Shown here piece by piece: positions 26,051-35,217 of a stretch of 64,000 nt of DNA. Source of the stretch: Neobacillus sp. PS3-40 (lineage in GTDB: Bacteria; Bacillota; Bacilli; Bacillales; Cytobacillaceae); NCBI RefSeq assembly GCF_030915485.1, contig NZ_CP133266.1:558001-622000 (forward strand), written 5' to 3'. The notes beneath the pieces were generated by a model that saw only the letters and a program-made list of their open reading frames with translations, had not been told where the DNA came from and did no database searches. Within the stretch, counting starts at the first letter, position 1; each line of letters opens with the position of its first letter. The position numbers and the translations under genes were made by a program.

Positions 26051-26066
26051 TGTGATATATATCACA
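26051..26066. promoter_or_regulatory. TGTGA-N6-TCACA palindrome upstream of hemQ (Fnr- or Rex-type site)
   Basis: A perfect 16-bp palindrome, TGTGATATATATCACA. It matches the Fnr/Crp consensus and, with flanking bases, all but one position of the Rex consensus. A TATAAA -10-like element lies at 26093-26098. Confidence 0.6.
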
Positions 26067-26149
26067 ACTACTAATAGTGAAAATCATTATCGTATAAATT
26101 AGGGATAATAAGTATATAAAAAGAATAATTTTAATTAGGAGTGATTTTG

Positions 26150-26893
26150 ATGAATCAAGCTATGAAAACAATTGAGGGCTGGTATTGTTTACATGACTTT
26201 CGGACTATTGATTGGACAAAATGGAAGACAGTATCTTCAGGACAACGGGAACAAGCCCTTCATGAATTTAAATCATTATTGAAAAAGTGGGAAATGATTG
26301 AGTCAAATAATAAGGGAAGTCATTCAGTGTATACTGTTGTTGGCCAAAAAGCAGATCTTTTATTTATGATTTTGCGCCCTACAATGAAAGAACTCAATGA
26401 AGTTGAAACAGAATTCAATAAAACCATTCTTGCTGATTTTACAGTACCAGCATATTCTTACATATCTGTTATTGAAAAAAGTAGTTACTCGCAAATGGCA
26501 GAAAATCCTTTTGAAGATCCAGCTATGTTGGCAAAACTTCACCCTACGATACCAAAGAATGAATATTTATGTTTTTATCCAATGAGTAAGCTTCGCGCGG
26601 AGAAAACAAATTGGTTTATGCTTCCAGTTGAAGAAAGAAAAAGATTGATGTTTGAACATATTGGTACAGGTAAACCCTATAATGAACAAGTAAAACGAAT
26701 TATAACAGGCTCTATTGGTTTTGATGATTACGAATGGGGAGTTACTTTATTTTCTGACGATGCCTTGCAATTTAAAAAGCTAATATATGATACAAGATTT
26801 GATGAAGTTAGTGCTGTTTATGGTATTTTTGGCTCCTTCTTTATTGGAAATCTTCTAAAGCAAGATAGAATAAACCAGTTCTTTCATATTTAA
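26150..26893 (+). CDS. hemQ: Coproheme decarboxylase HemQ
   Basis: 247 residues of the chlorite-dismutase-like HemQ family. It has GWYCLHDFRTIDW at the N-terminus, the conserved CFYPMSKLR with the catalytic Tyr, then MFEHIGTGKPY with the haem-ligand His. HemQ converts coproheme III to haem b, the last step of the Gram-positive haem pathway. The ATG at 26150 follows AGGAGTG; GTG at 26141 is less likely. Single gene with its own terminator. The palindrome about 95 nt upstream suggests redox- or oxygen-linked control. Confidence 0.95.
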   Translation: MNQAMKTIEGWYCLHDFRTIDWTKWKTVSSGQREQALHEFKSLLKKWEMIESNNKGSHSVYTVVGQKADLLFMILRPTMKELNEVETEFNKTILADFTVPAYSYISVIEKSSYSQMAENPFEDPAMLAKLHPTIPKNEYLCFYPMSKLRAEKTNWFMLPVEERKRLMFEHIGTGKPYNEQVKRIITGSIGFDDYEWGVTLFSDDALQFKKLIYDTRFDEVSAVYGIFGSFFIGNLLKQDRINQFFHI

Positions 26894-26894
26894 C

Positions 26895-26925
26895 GAGACG
26901 GTCAAAAACCGTCTTATTTTACTTT
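26895..26925 (+). terminator. Terminator of hemQ
   Basis: GAGACGGT/ACCGTCTT hairpin with a CAAAA loop, followed by a T-rich stretch. Confidence 0.8.
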
Positions 26926-27014
26926 TATGTTATAGTGAAAATAGGGAGCTGAACATGTTACGTTATAAATTTTTTGCTTTTTGGTAAATTGCAGAAAAAA
27001 TTGAGGTGTCTTTC

Positions 27015-27608
27015 ATGAAAAAATCATTCTTTATGTCTTTAGCGATTTCAATTGGTTTATTTTTTTTATTATTTCCAATCTTAATTCAATTAACAGCATA
27101 CCTCCACCCAATCGTTTTAGCAGTTGTATTCTTTTGTATCTTCATTATCACATTCTTCTTAATCCTATTGATCAATAGACAGACACTTCATTTACCTTAC
27201 TCCTTATTTTTATGGATTTTGATTCTATATACTATAGCCCTTTTGGTATTGCTGTTTTATCGTCCAAACAACCAAAGCTACCATTCGATGAATCTAATGC
27301 CGTTTGCGACGATCTCTTATTATCTTTCAGGAAAAGTTAATTTATTAATTTCAGTATATAATCTTACCGCGAATATCGGTTTGTTTATTCCATATGGCGT
27401 TTTTTTACTGATTGTTTTTAAAAAAGGCTATTATAAACTTATTTTTTTACCCTTTCTATTCATTAGTTTGATTGAAGTAGGACAATTTATAACTCAACGA
27501 GGCAGCATGGATATCGATGACCTTATTTTGAATATGGTAGGAATTTTCATTGGCTATGGGCTTTATCCCATTTTCAAACGAGTTATCATTCTTTCAACAT
27601 TAATTTAA
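27015..27608 (+). CDS. VanZ-family membrane protein
   Basis: 197 residues and five predicted helices. VanZ-like motifs are NLMPF, the NLTANIGLFIPYG stretch, and VGQFITQRGSMDIDDLILN with the acidic DxDD, followed by GIFIGYG. VanZ proteins lower teicoplanin susceptibility in vancomycin operons, but most chromosomal members have unknown roles. The ATG at 27015 has TTGAGGTG upstream. No van genes are present here. Confidence 0.87.
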   Translation: MKKSFFMSLAISIGLFFLLFPILIQLTAYLHPIVLAVVFFCIFIITFFLILLINRQTLHLPYSLFLWILILYTIALLVLLFYRPNNQSYHSMNLMPFATISYYLSGKVNLLISVYNLTANIGLFIPYGVFLLIVFKKGYYKLIFLPFLFISLIEVGQFITQRGSMDIDDLILNMVGIFIGYGLYPIFKRVIILSTLI

Positions 27609-27620
27609 AAGGATTACAAC

Positions 27621-27658
27621 AAAAAAGCTTGAATAAGCTTCTATCCAAGCATTTTTTA
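27621..27658. terminator. Hairpin between vanZ-like and phosphatase genes
   Basis: A-rich GCTTG (27626 region) pairs with CAAGC followed by a T run; it serves the convergent genes. Confidence 0.65.
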
Positions 27659-27682
27659 TCAAAGTAGCTCTTTCTATTAATC

Positions 27683-28291
27683 TTATAAATGTGATGTATC
27701 ATATTTAAGTAAAAATTCGTTTATCCCTTCGCTTATCTTAACCAAAGATAAACTTGTTGATGGAATTGCTGGAGTTGACCATAGCTTTTCCAATGGGATT
27801 TTTTCAAAATAATGCATTAATAATTTAAGTGCAATTGAATGGGTGACAATACAAATATTTTCTGATGGGTGTGCCTTAACGATACTTTCGATTGTGTTTA
27901 CCATTCTTTCTTGAACTTGTTTAAATGATTCGACTGTATCACTTGAAAACAAATGAGGCTTTTCCCAAAAAGTGAACCATTGTTCAGGAGTGGCCTTTTC
28001 GTTTTCATCAAACGTTTTCCCCTCCCATATTCCAAAAGATAACTCTCTTAGTGAGTTAAGTTTAATCACCTCAATTGGTCTTCCCCTCTTGATTATTTCG
28101 GCGGTATTTATGGCCCTTTCACTTGTGCTCGAATAAATTGCATCTAAGGAAACAGTAGAGAGCCTGTCAGCAAGCTGCATTGCCTGCTTTACCCCTTTAT
28201 CAGTTAAAGGAGAGTCTTTCCACCCCTGCATTACGTTTTTTGTATTCCAAATTGTTTCACCATGCCTTGTTAGATATAGATGGGTACTCAC
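27683..28291 (-). CDS. Histidine phosphatase superfamily protein (phosphoglycerate-mutase-like)
   Basis: 202 residues. The catalytic motif LTRHGETIWN is near residue 7, followed by GWKDSPLTDKG; the C-terminal IVTHSIALK carries the second His. This fits PhoE/YhfR-type broad phosphatases rather than glycolytic mutase. The GTG at 28291 is seven bases after GGAGG; an upstream ATG at 28327 has no RBS. The substrate is not defined. Confidence 0.88.
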   Translation of the reverse strand: MSTHLYLTRHGETIWNTKNVMQGWKDSPLTDKGVKQAMQLADRLSTVSLDAIYSSTSERAINTAEIIKRGRPIEVIKLNSLRELSFGIWEGKTFDENEKATPEQWFTFWEKPHLFSSDTVESFKQVQERMVNTIESIVKAHPSENICIVTHSIALKLLMHYFEKIPLEKLWSTPAIPSTSLSLVKISEGINEFLLKYDTSHL

Positions 28292-28393
28292 TTCAAATCC
28301 TCCATGAAATTCCTTCTTTATTTCCACATTAGTAAACTATTTGTTTTTTATCTAATAATATTTTAACATAATATCCCATTATATTAATTAAGA

Positions 28394-29203
28394 TTATTTC
28401 TTTTTAAGCTTTAAAATAAAATTTAATTCATTTTGAAACCTATCCAATAAATCTTCGAATGTAGAATTAATTAAAAATGGAAAAAGGTTTTCGAGTGCTT
28501 CATTATAATCTTGACCCAATGCTTCTCGGAGAATAACATACTTTTGAAAGAGTAGTGCTTTTTCAAAATCAATACCTAGTTCGTATAAACCATTAGATAA
28601 GTCATCTTTGGGAATTTGTTTGATTTTCTGAAATGCTTTTTCATTATTTTCTATAAACTTTTCTTCTAAATAATGTGTAACGTAATCGGTGTACACCATT
28701 TGACCAATCTCATTTGTTTCTTTTTTAGTATAATTAAAGCCAATAACCCGATCTTCCTTATTTTCACGGATTATAAACGTTTTATTACCTTGTAAATGCC
28801 TAATAAAATTCTTTACGCTTTTATCAAAAATTTTGTTAAACTTAATGATTTGATGCAGTTTGACTGCAAAATCGGTATGTTCTTCGCCAACTACAAATAA
28901 TCGGTCCACAATCGGCAATAGCTTTAATACCCCTTCAGAAAGTTGACTTGATGCATCATAAATAATAATATCGTATTTTTTTTTCATTTTTTTAATTTTA
29001 CTTTTTTGATTTGATAACGATAATTTTGAAAATTCATGGATTAGCTCATCTGATATCTCTTCTTTTTCTAGAGTCCCATAGGAAATGAATGCAGTAGATA
29101 AAGTCGTGTTTATTTTAAGCCAATTATAAATCGACAAAGACAACTCAGTTACACCTGATTTTGCTTTTGGCGAATAAAAACCAACCAAATACATATCACT
29201 CAC
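28394..29203 (-). CDS. ParA/MinD-like P-loop protein with degenerate Walker A
   Basis: 269 residues. The N-terminus (GFYSPKAKSGVTELSLSI) has the position and spacing of a deviant Walker A, but the consensus KGGxGKT is replaced by KAKSGVTE. KKYDIIIYDASSQL resembles the Walker B region of MinD/ParA. The C-terminal 120 residues are charged and helical. It may be a non-hydrolysing relative or a CpaE-like regulator. The start is either GTG 29203 or ATG 29194. It stands alone, with no partner parB/minC gene. Confidence 0.65.
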   Translation of the reverse strand: MSDMYLVGFYSPKAKSGVTELSLSIYNWLKINTTLSTAFISYGTLEKEEISDELIHEFSKLSLSNQKSKIKKMKKKYDIIIYDASSQLSEGVLKLLPIVDRLFVVGEEHTDFAVKLHQIIKFNKIFDKSVKNFIRHLQGNKTFIIRENKEDRVIGFNYTKKETNEIGQMVYTDYVTHYLEEKFIENNEKAFQKIKQIPKDDLSNGLYELGIDFEKALLFQKYVILREALGQDYNEALENLFPFLINSTFEDLLDRFQNELNFILKLKKK

Positions 29204-29426
29204 CAGCCTTTATTATAATAATATTCCAAAAGGGGGATAAGTGTTAAAGACAAACCACTTCGTTTCTTGTTAAACTATGAACTTGATGCTCCAACTCGTT
29301 TGTGCTTAAATTCGTATTTTCTTTACAGAAAAATCATGACCATAATATGGATAAAATCAAAATAGTAGGGGATCTTATGTGCAAATGAATCCATCTATTA
29401 ATTGGAATCAAAATCAGGAGGTTTAT

Positions 29427-29648
29427 ATGAAGTTATACAGCAACATGGAGTTTGAAATGAAAAGTACTTTTTTACCTAACATCAGCAACTCAGATACATT
29501 GAAGATAACAGAAATTACACCTAAAAGTGTTGTTATTCTCATGCACAATTCCAATTGCAGGGGAGTATTTCCAATAGACAACTTTCAATATTGGATTAAA
29601 AAAAATTCATTGGTTCATATTATTGAAAATGAGGTGAAGACCTCATAA
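29427..29648 (+). CDS. Small hypothetical protein, 73 aa
   Basis: ATG at 29427 has AGGAGG five bases upstream; the in-frame ATG at 29379 lacks an RBS. The protein looks beta-rich (LKITEITPKSVVILMHN) and carries one Cys. It ends just before a strong bidirectional terminator. No family recognised. Confidence 0.7.
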   Translation: MKLYSNMEFEMKSTFLPNISNSDTLKITEITPKSVVILMHNSNCRGVFPIDNFQYWIKKNSLVHIIENEVKTS

Positions 29649-29687
29649 TAGCTAAATATGAACTTGATTTTTTTACCATTTTAAAAC

Positions 29688-29719
29688 GAAGACACTAGTG
29701 AAATTTCACTAGTGCCTTC
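29688..29719. terminator. Bidirectional terminator
   Basis: GAAG..ACTAGTGAAATTTCACTAGT..CTTC: a long, almost perfect palindrome between convergent genes. Confidence 0.85.
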
Positions 29720-29730
29720 ATTTACCTTCA

Positions 29731-30789
29731 TCAAAACTCTTTTATTTTACTGCATACTGCATTAACAACATCAGTTGTAGATGACTTTCCTCCAATATCA
29801 GGGGTTTTAATGCCACTGTATGTTACCTCTTGAACAACATCCAAGACCTTCTGTCCCAATTCATATTCACCGAAATGGTCAAGCATCATCTTAGCAGTCC
29901 AAATTTGCCCGATTGGATTGGCAATTCCTTTGCCATAAATGTCAGGAGCCGAGCCATGTACTGGTTCAAACATGGACGGATACTTTCCATTTATATTTAT
30001 ATTGGCTGCAGGGGCTATCCCGATACTTCCCATGATTGCACCACCAATATCAGTTAATATGTCGCCAAATAAATTACTAGCTACAATAACATCAAAAATT
30101 TGTGGTCGTGTCACAAAGAATGCTGCTAAAGCATCAATATGATAGGATGATGTATCAATATTTGGGTATTCCGTCTTTACTTCATTAAATACTTCATCCC
30201 AAAATGGCATCGAATGGACAATCCCATTTGATTTAGTCGCACTTGTAACGTGCCTTTTCCTCTTTTTAGCAAGTTCGAACGCATAACGCATGGCACGCTC
30301 TGTTCCTTTTCGAGTAAATACTGCGTTCTGAATGGCAATTTCATCTTCACCCTGATGAATTCTACCACCAACTTCACTGTATTCCCCTTCACTATTTTCC
30401 CTAACCACAATCAAGTCAAAGTCATTTGGATTGACCAGTGGAGATGTAAGCCCTTTAAAAAACTTTGCAGGGCGTATGTTTATGGATTGTTCAAATTCTC
30501 TTCTGATTTTTATTAATAATCCCCAAAGAGAAACATGGTCAGGAACTAATTGGGGGTTCCCAACAGCACCTAGAAATAGTGCGTTAAAGCCTTTTAAAGA
30601 ATTCAATCCGTCTTCCGGCATCATTTTGCCATGCTCCAAATAGTAATCACAACTCCATGGGAACTCACTGTACTTGAATTTTAGTCCACCGTGAACTTCT
30701 GCTACGGCATCTAAGACTTTTAATGATGCTGGAACCACTTCTTTGCCAATTCCATCTCCAGGGATTACAGCGATTTCCAATGTATTCAT
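29731..30789 (-). CDS. Tartrate / D-malate dehydrogenase (isopropylmalate dehydrogenase family, YcsA/TtuC-like)
   Basis: 352 residues. VIPGDGIGKEVVP at the start and GDILTDIGGAIMGSIGIAPAAN and EPVHGSAPDI toward the end are the NAD and metal motifs of the beta-decarboxylating dehydrogenases. IRREFEQSINIRPAK and VRENSEGEYSEVGGR fit the tartrate/D-malate branch rather than LeuB. It would oxidise D-malate or tartrate to a keto acid with CO2 release. Co-directional with the FAH-family gene 20 nt upstream, so the two probably form a small catabolic operon. Confidence 0.88.
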   Translation of the reverse strand: MNTLEIAVIPGDGIGKEVVPASLKVLDAVAEVHGGLKFKYSEFPWSCDYYLEHGKMMPEDGLNSLKGFNALFLGAVGNPQLVPDHVSLWGLLIKIRREFEQSINIRPAKFFKGLTSPLVNPNDFDLIVVRENSEGEYSEVGGRIHQGEDEIAIQNAVFTRKGTERAMRYAFELAKKRKRHVTSATKSNGIVHSMPFWDEVFNEVKTEYPNIDTSSYHIDALAAFFVTRPQIFDVIVASNLFGDILTDIGGAIMGSIGIAPAANININGKYPSMFEPVHGSAPDIYGKGIANPIGQIWTAKMMLDHFGEYELGQKVLDVVQEVTYSGIKTPDIGGKSSTTDVVNAVCSKIKEF

Positions 30790-30809
30790 TTATGTAAAAC
30801 TCCTTTAAG

Positions 30810-31691
30810 TTACTTTAAAATACTTGTTAATTCACCTATTGATTCAATTATCACATTTATTTCATCCCCGGATTTTAACCAAGTTTGCGATTCTGTTGGG
30901 TAACCAAGAATAACACCTTGTGGAGTTCCTGTGAAAATAATATCACCAGGCTTTAATGTCATATATTGAGATATGTAACTAATTAAAGTGGCACAATTAA
31001 AAATCATATTTTTTGTATTTCCTATTTGGCGTATTTCCCCATTAACATGACATTCAATAGCTAAATTATTTGGATCAACCTCATCACTTGTGACAATACA
31101 TGGCCCAACAGGGGCAAAGCCATCAGGGCTTTTTCCTAGCAACCACTGACCAGTTTTAAATTGCAAATCACGTGCAGAGATGTCATTTCCAGCACTGTAT
31201 CCAAATACATAGGATAATGCATCTTCCACCGCTACATTTTTAGCCGTTTTTCCAATGACAACAACAAGTTCTGCTTCATAATCCATTTGTTTAGCACCTT
31301 GTGGAATTGAAATGTAATCATTATGTGCAGCTAATGCATTGTTAAATTTACTGAATAAGATTGGTGATGTTGGAATATCCATTTTCGACTCTTTAGCATG
31401 GTCGACATAATTTAGGCCTACACAAATAATTTTTTCAGGATTGGTTATTGCCGGTGCATACTTAAGTTCATCAACAGATACAAATAATTCTGATGACCCT
31501 TCTGTGCAAGCATGGCTTACTAAACTTTTCAACATCAAAGAACCTTCATCTTCTTGTAAAATTAATTCTTGAAGACTAGCAGGTACAGTTTGCCCAAACA
31601 GTTCAGCTGCAACTTTTACATCTAAAACTCCAAGATCCGTTTTTACACCTAAACGCAGTTCACCTTGTTTTACAAATTGTAGTAGTTTCAT
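30810..31691 (-). CDS. Fumarylacetoacetate hydrolase (FAH) family protein
   Basis: 293 residues. The metal-binding core is visible: MDYEAELVVVIGK, FGYSAGNDISARDLQ, SPDGFAPVGPCIV and DIIFTGTPQGV near the C-terminus. Such proteins act as acylpyruvate hydrolases, oxaloacetate decarboxylases or dienoate hydratases/isomerases. The partner dehydrogenase suggests dicarboxylic acid catabolism; oxaloacetate decarboxylation would fit but is inference. RBS GGGGAGG; first gene of the pair. Confidence 0.88.
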   Translation of the reverse strand: MKLLQFVKQGELRLGVKTDLGVLDVKVAAELFGQTVPASLQELILQEDEGSLMLKSLVSHACTEGSSELFVSVDELKYAPAITNPEKIICVGLNYVDHAKESKMDIPTSPILFSKFNNALAAHNDYISIPQGAKQMDYEAELVVVIGKTAKNVAVEDALSYVFGYSAGNDISARDLQFKTGQWLLGKSPDGFAPVGPCIVTSDEVDPNNLAIECHVNGEIRQIGNTKNMIFNCATLISYISQYMTLKPGDIIFTGTPQGVILGYPTESQTWLKSGDEINVIIESIGELTSILK

Positions 31692-31786
31692 AACTTCCTC
31701 CCCTTTAATTGCCTAAAAAATTGGAAATATTATTATTATTGTACTCCTAAATAATTATTTTTCCAATGGATGATCCAGCAATTAGT

Positions 31787-31850
31787 AAAGAAAGCCCGCC
31801 GATTGGGATCCTAAGGGCGATGACAGAGGAGTAATAGACTTTATGCGCTA
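31787..31850 (+). repeat. Truncated copy of the ~99-bp repeat reaching into the MFS gene's 3' end
   Basis: It runs from AAAGAAAGCCCGCCGATTGG through AAGGGCGATGACAGAGG to TATGCGCTA, where it breaks off. Its last three bases are the stop codon of the MFS gene on the opposite strand. Confidence 0.75.
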
Positions 31851-33026
31851 TTCCTTGATAATAAACAACAGAATTGCTGCCAAAATTGCCAAGCCACTAC
31901 TTGTCGCAAAGGTGGCTAATGGACCAAAAGCTTGCCATAAAGATCCTGCGATAATACTCGCTGGTAAGGCGGCAAACCCAGTGAAAGCATTAAAGGTTCC
32001 CATTGCAGTGCCTCGATTTCCCATAGGCACTAAATCTGCTATATATGCTTTTTGTATTCCTTCTGTTGCTGCATAATATAGACCGTAGAATACAAATAAA
32101 ATCCAAATGCCCAAAGGGTGATGGACTAGACCAAATCCTAAATAAATAATCGCAAAAATCACGTATCCACTGATAATCACGGGACGTCTACCAATTCGAT
32201 CGGAGAGAATTCCAGTTGGTAATGAAAAAAAGGTATAGGTCAAATTAAAGACCAAATAAGCAAGGGGAATGAGTGTATCTTTCATTCCGACCTCTTTGGT
32301 TTGTAAAATCAAAAAGGCATCAGAGGAATTGCCCAAAGCAAATAATGTCGATATTAAGGTGAAAACAACAAATTTACGCCCCATTTGCTTAAGACTAATC
32401 TTTGGTAACCCACGTTGTTCACTATTTTCATCTTTTTTCTTTTCCTTTAAAAAGAATATCAAAACAAATATTGCCAATACACCGGGAATTGCTGAAAGTA
32501 CAAAAATTGTGCGATATTGTCCGTGATATGTGTTTAGAATGATAAAGGCAACAAGTGGGCCAATCACAGCTCCAAGGGTATCCATTGCCCGATGAAAGCC
32601 AAAAGCCTTCCCTCTATCTTCTTTTGTTGTTGCGTCTGCAATTAAAGCGTCTCTTGGAGCTCCGCGCATACCCTTTCCAAACCGATCACCAAACCGAATA
32701 AACAGAACCTGCCACCCTGAAGTTGTAATGGCAAAAAACGGCTTTATCAAATTTGATAAGCCGTAACCAATAATCATTAAGGGTTTTCTCTTCCCAATTT
32801 GATCAGAAAACCAACCGGAAAAAAGTTTTAGGACACTTGCAGTACTTTCTGCTATTCCTTCAATGATTCCTATTGTACCAATCTGTGTATGCAATACACT
32901 TGTGAGAAATAAAGGCAATATCGGAACAATCATTTCACTAGACATGTCAGTTAATAAGCTTACGAATCCAATCCAAAAGATAATTGAACGAACACCTAAT
33001 ACTTTTTTCTCCCGATTGAATTCCAT
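31848..33026 (-). CDS. MFS transporter
   Basis: 392 residues, twelve helices. MFS loops are GWFSDQIGKRKPL (helix 2-3) and GILSDRIGRRPV in the second half; RDALIADATTKEDRGKAFGFHRAMDT is typical of a drug-exporter-like branch. The ATG at 33026 has TTGAGGTG upstream. It starts 16 nt after the stop of the BcrC-like gene, so the two are co-transcribed. The C-terminus ends at a TAG inside a repeat copy. The substrate is unknown. Confidence 0.88.
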   Translation of the reverse strand: MEFNREKKVLGVRSIIFWIGFVSLLTDMSSEMIVPILPLFLTSVLHTQIGTIGIIEGIAESTASVLKLFSGWFSDQIGKRKPLMIIGYGLSNLIKPFFAITTSGWQVLFIRFGDRFGKGMRGAPRDALIADATTKEDRGKAFGFHRAMDTLGAVIGPLVAFIILNTYHGQYRTIFVLSAIPGVLAIFVLIFFLKEKKKDENSEQRGLPKISLKQMGRKFVVFTLISTLFALGNSSDAFLILQTKEVGMKDTLIPLAYLVFNLTYTFFSLPTGILSDRIGRRPVIISGYVIFAIIYLGFGLVHHPLGIWILFVFYGLYYAATEGIQKAYIADLVPMGNRGTAMGTFNAFTGFAALPASIIAGSLWQAFGPLATFATSSGLAILAAILLFIIKE

Positions 33027-33042
33027 ACACACACCTCAATTT

Positions 33043-33642
33043 TTAGGAATGGGAAATATTTTTATTCTTCCAAACTTTGCTCTCGAGCTTTTCATAAAAA
33101 TCAACAATACTACATAGGATATTATCTGCAAGTTTCCAACGTTTCATTAATCCATGTACACTAAATGCTATTACAATTCCAATTACGATTCCAGCAAGGA
33201 CATCAGCAGGATAGTGAACACCTGTCCAGACCCGTGAAAAAGCAATACCTGTAGCTAATAGTAACCAAACCCATCCATCCCTTTTCCTCCAAATCCATAT
33301 TGAACCTGCAATAACAAATGCTCCTGTTGCATGGTCACTTGGAAAAGAAGCATTAGCGGCATGCTGAATAAGCTGTATGACATGGTGGTGAACAAACGGG
33401 CGATCACGATAAATAAGTAAACCAATCAATCCGTTTATTCCTAAAGCGACACATGCGGCTATCAAACCTTCCGCAACCATGCGTCGGTTCGTCTTTGTCC
33501 GCATAAACCAATAAATAATAATTCCTAGAAAAAATAAATATTCTCCATCCTGTGATAGAAAATCCATTATTGGATTTAAAGATGCATCAGAAATAGCAAA
33601 ATGATTTATGATTTGAAAAATATGATAATCCAATTGAAGCAT
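33043..33642 (-). CDS. PAP2-family undecaprenyl-diphosphatase, BcrC-like
   Basis: 199 residues. The start DYHIFQIINHFA is characteristic of BcrC proteins. PAP2 motifs are IYRDRPF, SFPSDHATGAF and SRVWTGVHYPADV. BcrC recycles undecaprenyl pyrophosphate for cell-wall synthesis and confers bacitracin tolerance. The ATG at 33642 follows AAAAGGGTG. Operon with the MFS gene, which suggests the pair could serve envelope stress or export; that is inference. Confidence 0.86.
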   Translation of the reverse strand: MLQLDYHIFQIINHFAISDASLNPIMDFLSQDGEYLFFLGIIIYWFMRTKTNRRMVAEGLIAACVALGINGLIGLLIYRDRPFVHHHVIQLIQHAANASFPSDHATGAFVIAGSIWIWRKRDGWVWLLLATGIAFSRVWTGVHYPADVLAGIVIGIVIAFSVHGLMKRWKLADNILCSIVDFYEKLESKVWKNKNISHS

Positions 33643-33730
33643 ATACAAACACCCTTTTCATAAGTTTTTCTTACTAGTAAACGAGCCGCCAACAATAGGA
33701 CAAAAAGCGCATCTAAAAGAAAAGACTTAT

Positions 33731-33769
33731 AAAAAAGAAAAAAGTTCATTAAAAACTAAACTTTTTTTC
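33731..33769 (-). terminator. Terminator of the 33823 MFS gene
   Basis: GAAAAAAGTT pairs with AACTTTTTTTC; on the minus strand a long T run follows. Confidence 0.75.
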
Positions 33770-33822
33770 CTCTAAGATATATTCATTTCTATTCTTGGTT
33801 CTTTAGCGCCACCGAAGTTTGC

Positions 33823-35049
33823 TTATTCCTTTAGTTTGCTCATATGTGGGCTATTTTTCAGTTTCAGTTTAACATTTATTAAAATAGGAACTCCAATAAT
33901 TGAGAGTAAAAACAGTGATCCAAAAACCATTAACGGATTATTATAACCAAAATAATCTAACAAGAAACCACCGAGTGCTGGCCCTAGTACGTTTCCTATT
34001 TGGGTAAAGCCCATCGCCCCAAAATAAGTTCCCCTTAGATTTGGTTTCGCAATTGTATCCATAAACATATCTGTCATCGAAAACATCAAAACTTCTCCAA
34101 ATGTAAAAATAATTACCATTACAATCCATATAGGGATTGTATCTGCAAGTCCAAAACCTATTAAACCTGTACTGCAAATAACATTACCTAAAATAATCGA
34201 CAGAATGGGAGAATACTTTTTCCCTATTTTCAATAATGGATATTGTATCAAAATAACAACGGCAGCATTCAATGCCAAAAAAATCGAAAAGAACTTCGCG
34301 CCATTTTCTATTTGTGTTGTATTTGATAAATACTGTGGCAATGTTGAGCCAAATTGTGAATACCCCGTAATGGCAAAAATCAGGCCAATTAATGACCATA
34401 AAAGAATGGAGTCAGTCCTCGCTATTTGGAACGCTTGCTTTAAAGTAACTCGTTCTTCATTGTTATTTTTCGAACCAGGTGAAAGGGGATATTTCCGAAA
34501 GGTTATGATTAGTGAGATTCCATAAATAATATAAACGGCAGCTGCAATAAAAAATGGAAAGGTAGTTTTGGAAGATCCTAAATAATAGCCCACAATCGGA
34601 CCAAAGATCACACCAATATTAATAGCTGTATAGCGTAAGTTAAAAATAACCAATCGATTTTTCGGCTCTGTTAAATCAGCAAGTAATGCCCTTGAAGTTG
34701 GTTCAAAAACAGAGCGGCAAAAACCATTCATCGCATTAACTACAAAAAAGCCAGCAACAGAATTAACCACACCAAAGCCTATAAAAACACCTACCCACAG
34801 AAAGATTGAAATATATAAAACTATTTTTCTTCCAAAACGATCTGATAGATACCCACCAAAAAAGCTAGTGCCAATTCCAATAAATGAACTAACAGCAATA
34901 ATCATCCCTGTTTCAGATGAAGATACACCTTTAACATTGGTTAAATAAATCGCCAAAAACGGAATGCTCATTGATGTAGCCATTCGACCAAACATCGTAC
35001 CAATGATAATGTTCAAAATTAATGGATGAAGTTTTTTTAATGTTGTCAT
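33823..35049 (-). CDS. MFS transporter (DHA1-like)
   Basis: 408 residues, twelve helices. GYLSDRFGRKIV is the helix 2-3 motif and NGFCRSVFEPTSRALLADLTEPKNR the helix 4-5 region. It has no close sequence likeness to the 31848 carrier. RBS GAGG, single gene between terminators. A multidrug or metabolite exporter is likely. Confidence 0.88.
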   Translation of the reverse strand: MTTLKKLHPLILNIIIGTMFGRMATSMSIPFLAIYLTNVKGVSSSETGMIIAVSSFIGIGTSFFGGYLSDRFGRKIVLYISIFLWVGVFIGFGVVNSVAGFFVVNAMNGFCRSVFEPTSRALLADLTEPKNRLVIFNLRYTAINIGVIFGPIVGYYLGSSKTTFPFFIAAAVYIIYGISLIITFRKYPLSPGSKNNNEERVTLKQAFQIARTDSILLWSLIGLIFAITGYSQFGSTLPQYLSNTTQIENGAKFFSIFLALNAAVVILIQYPLLKIGKKYSPILSIILGNVICSTGLIGFGLADTIPIWIVMVIIFTFGEVLMFSMTDMFMDTIAKPNLRGTYFGAMGFTQIGNVLGPALGGFLLDYFGYNNPLMVFGSLFLLSIIGVPILINVKLKLKNSPHMSKLKE

Positions 35050-35093
35050 GTCAAAATCCTCTAAACATATTATTACCCATCCACAAACAAAAA

Positions 35094-35145
35094 TGGGCTG
35101 TTAAAAGTTAAGAATAGTCTGTACTATTTTATCTTTTAACAGCCC
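35094..35145. terminator. Hairpin upstream of the MFS gene
   Basis: GGGCTGTTAAAAG pairs perfectly with CTTTTAACAGCCC across a loop of about 25 nt. It lies just upstream of the MFS start, so it may also be an attenuator in that leader. Confidence 0.6.
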
Positions 35146-35176
35146 TTCTGGCAAATTTTTTCAAAAAAGATTTCAT

Positions 35177-35210
35177 CACAAAAAGATCAATCCGAGGAGT
35201 TGATCTTTTT
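35177..35210 (-). terminator. Terminator of the ABC importer operon
   Basis: AAAAAGATCAA pairs with TTGATCTTTTT; T-rich tail on the minus strand. Confidence 0.85.
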
Positions 35211-35217
35211 GTGTAAA

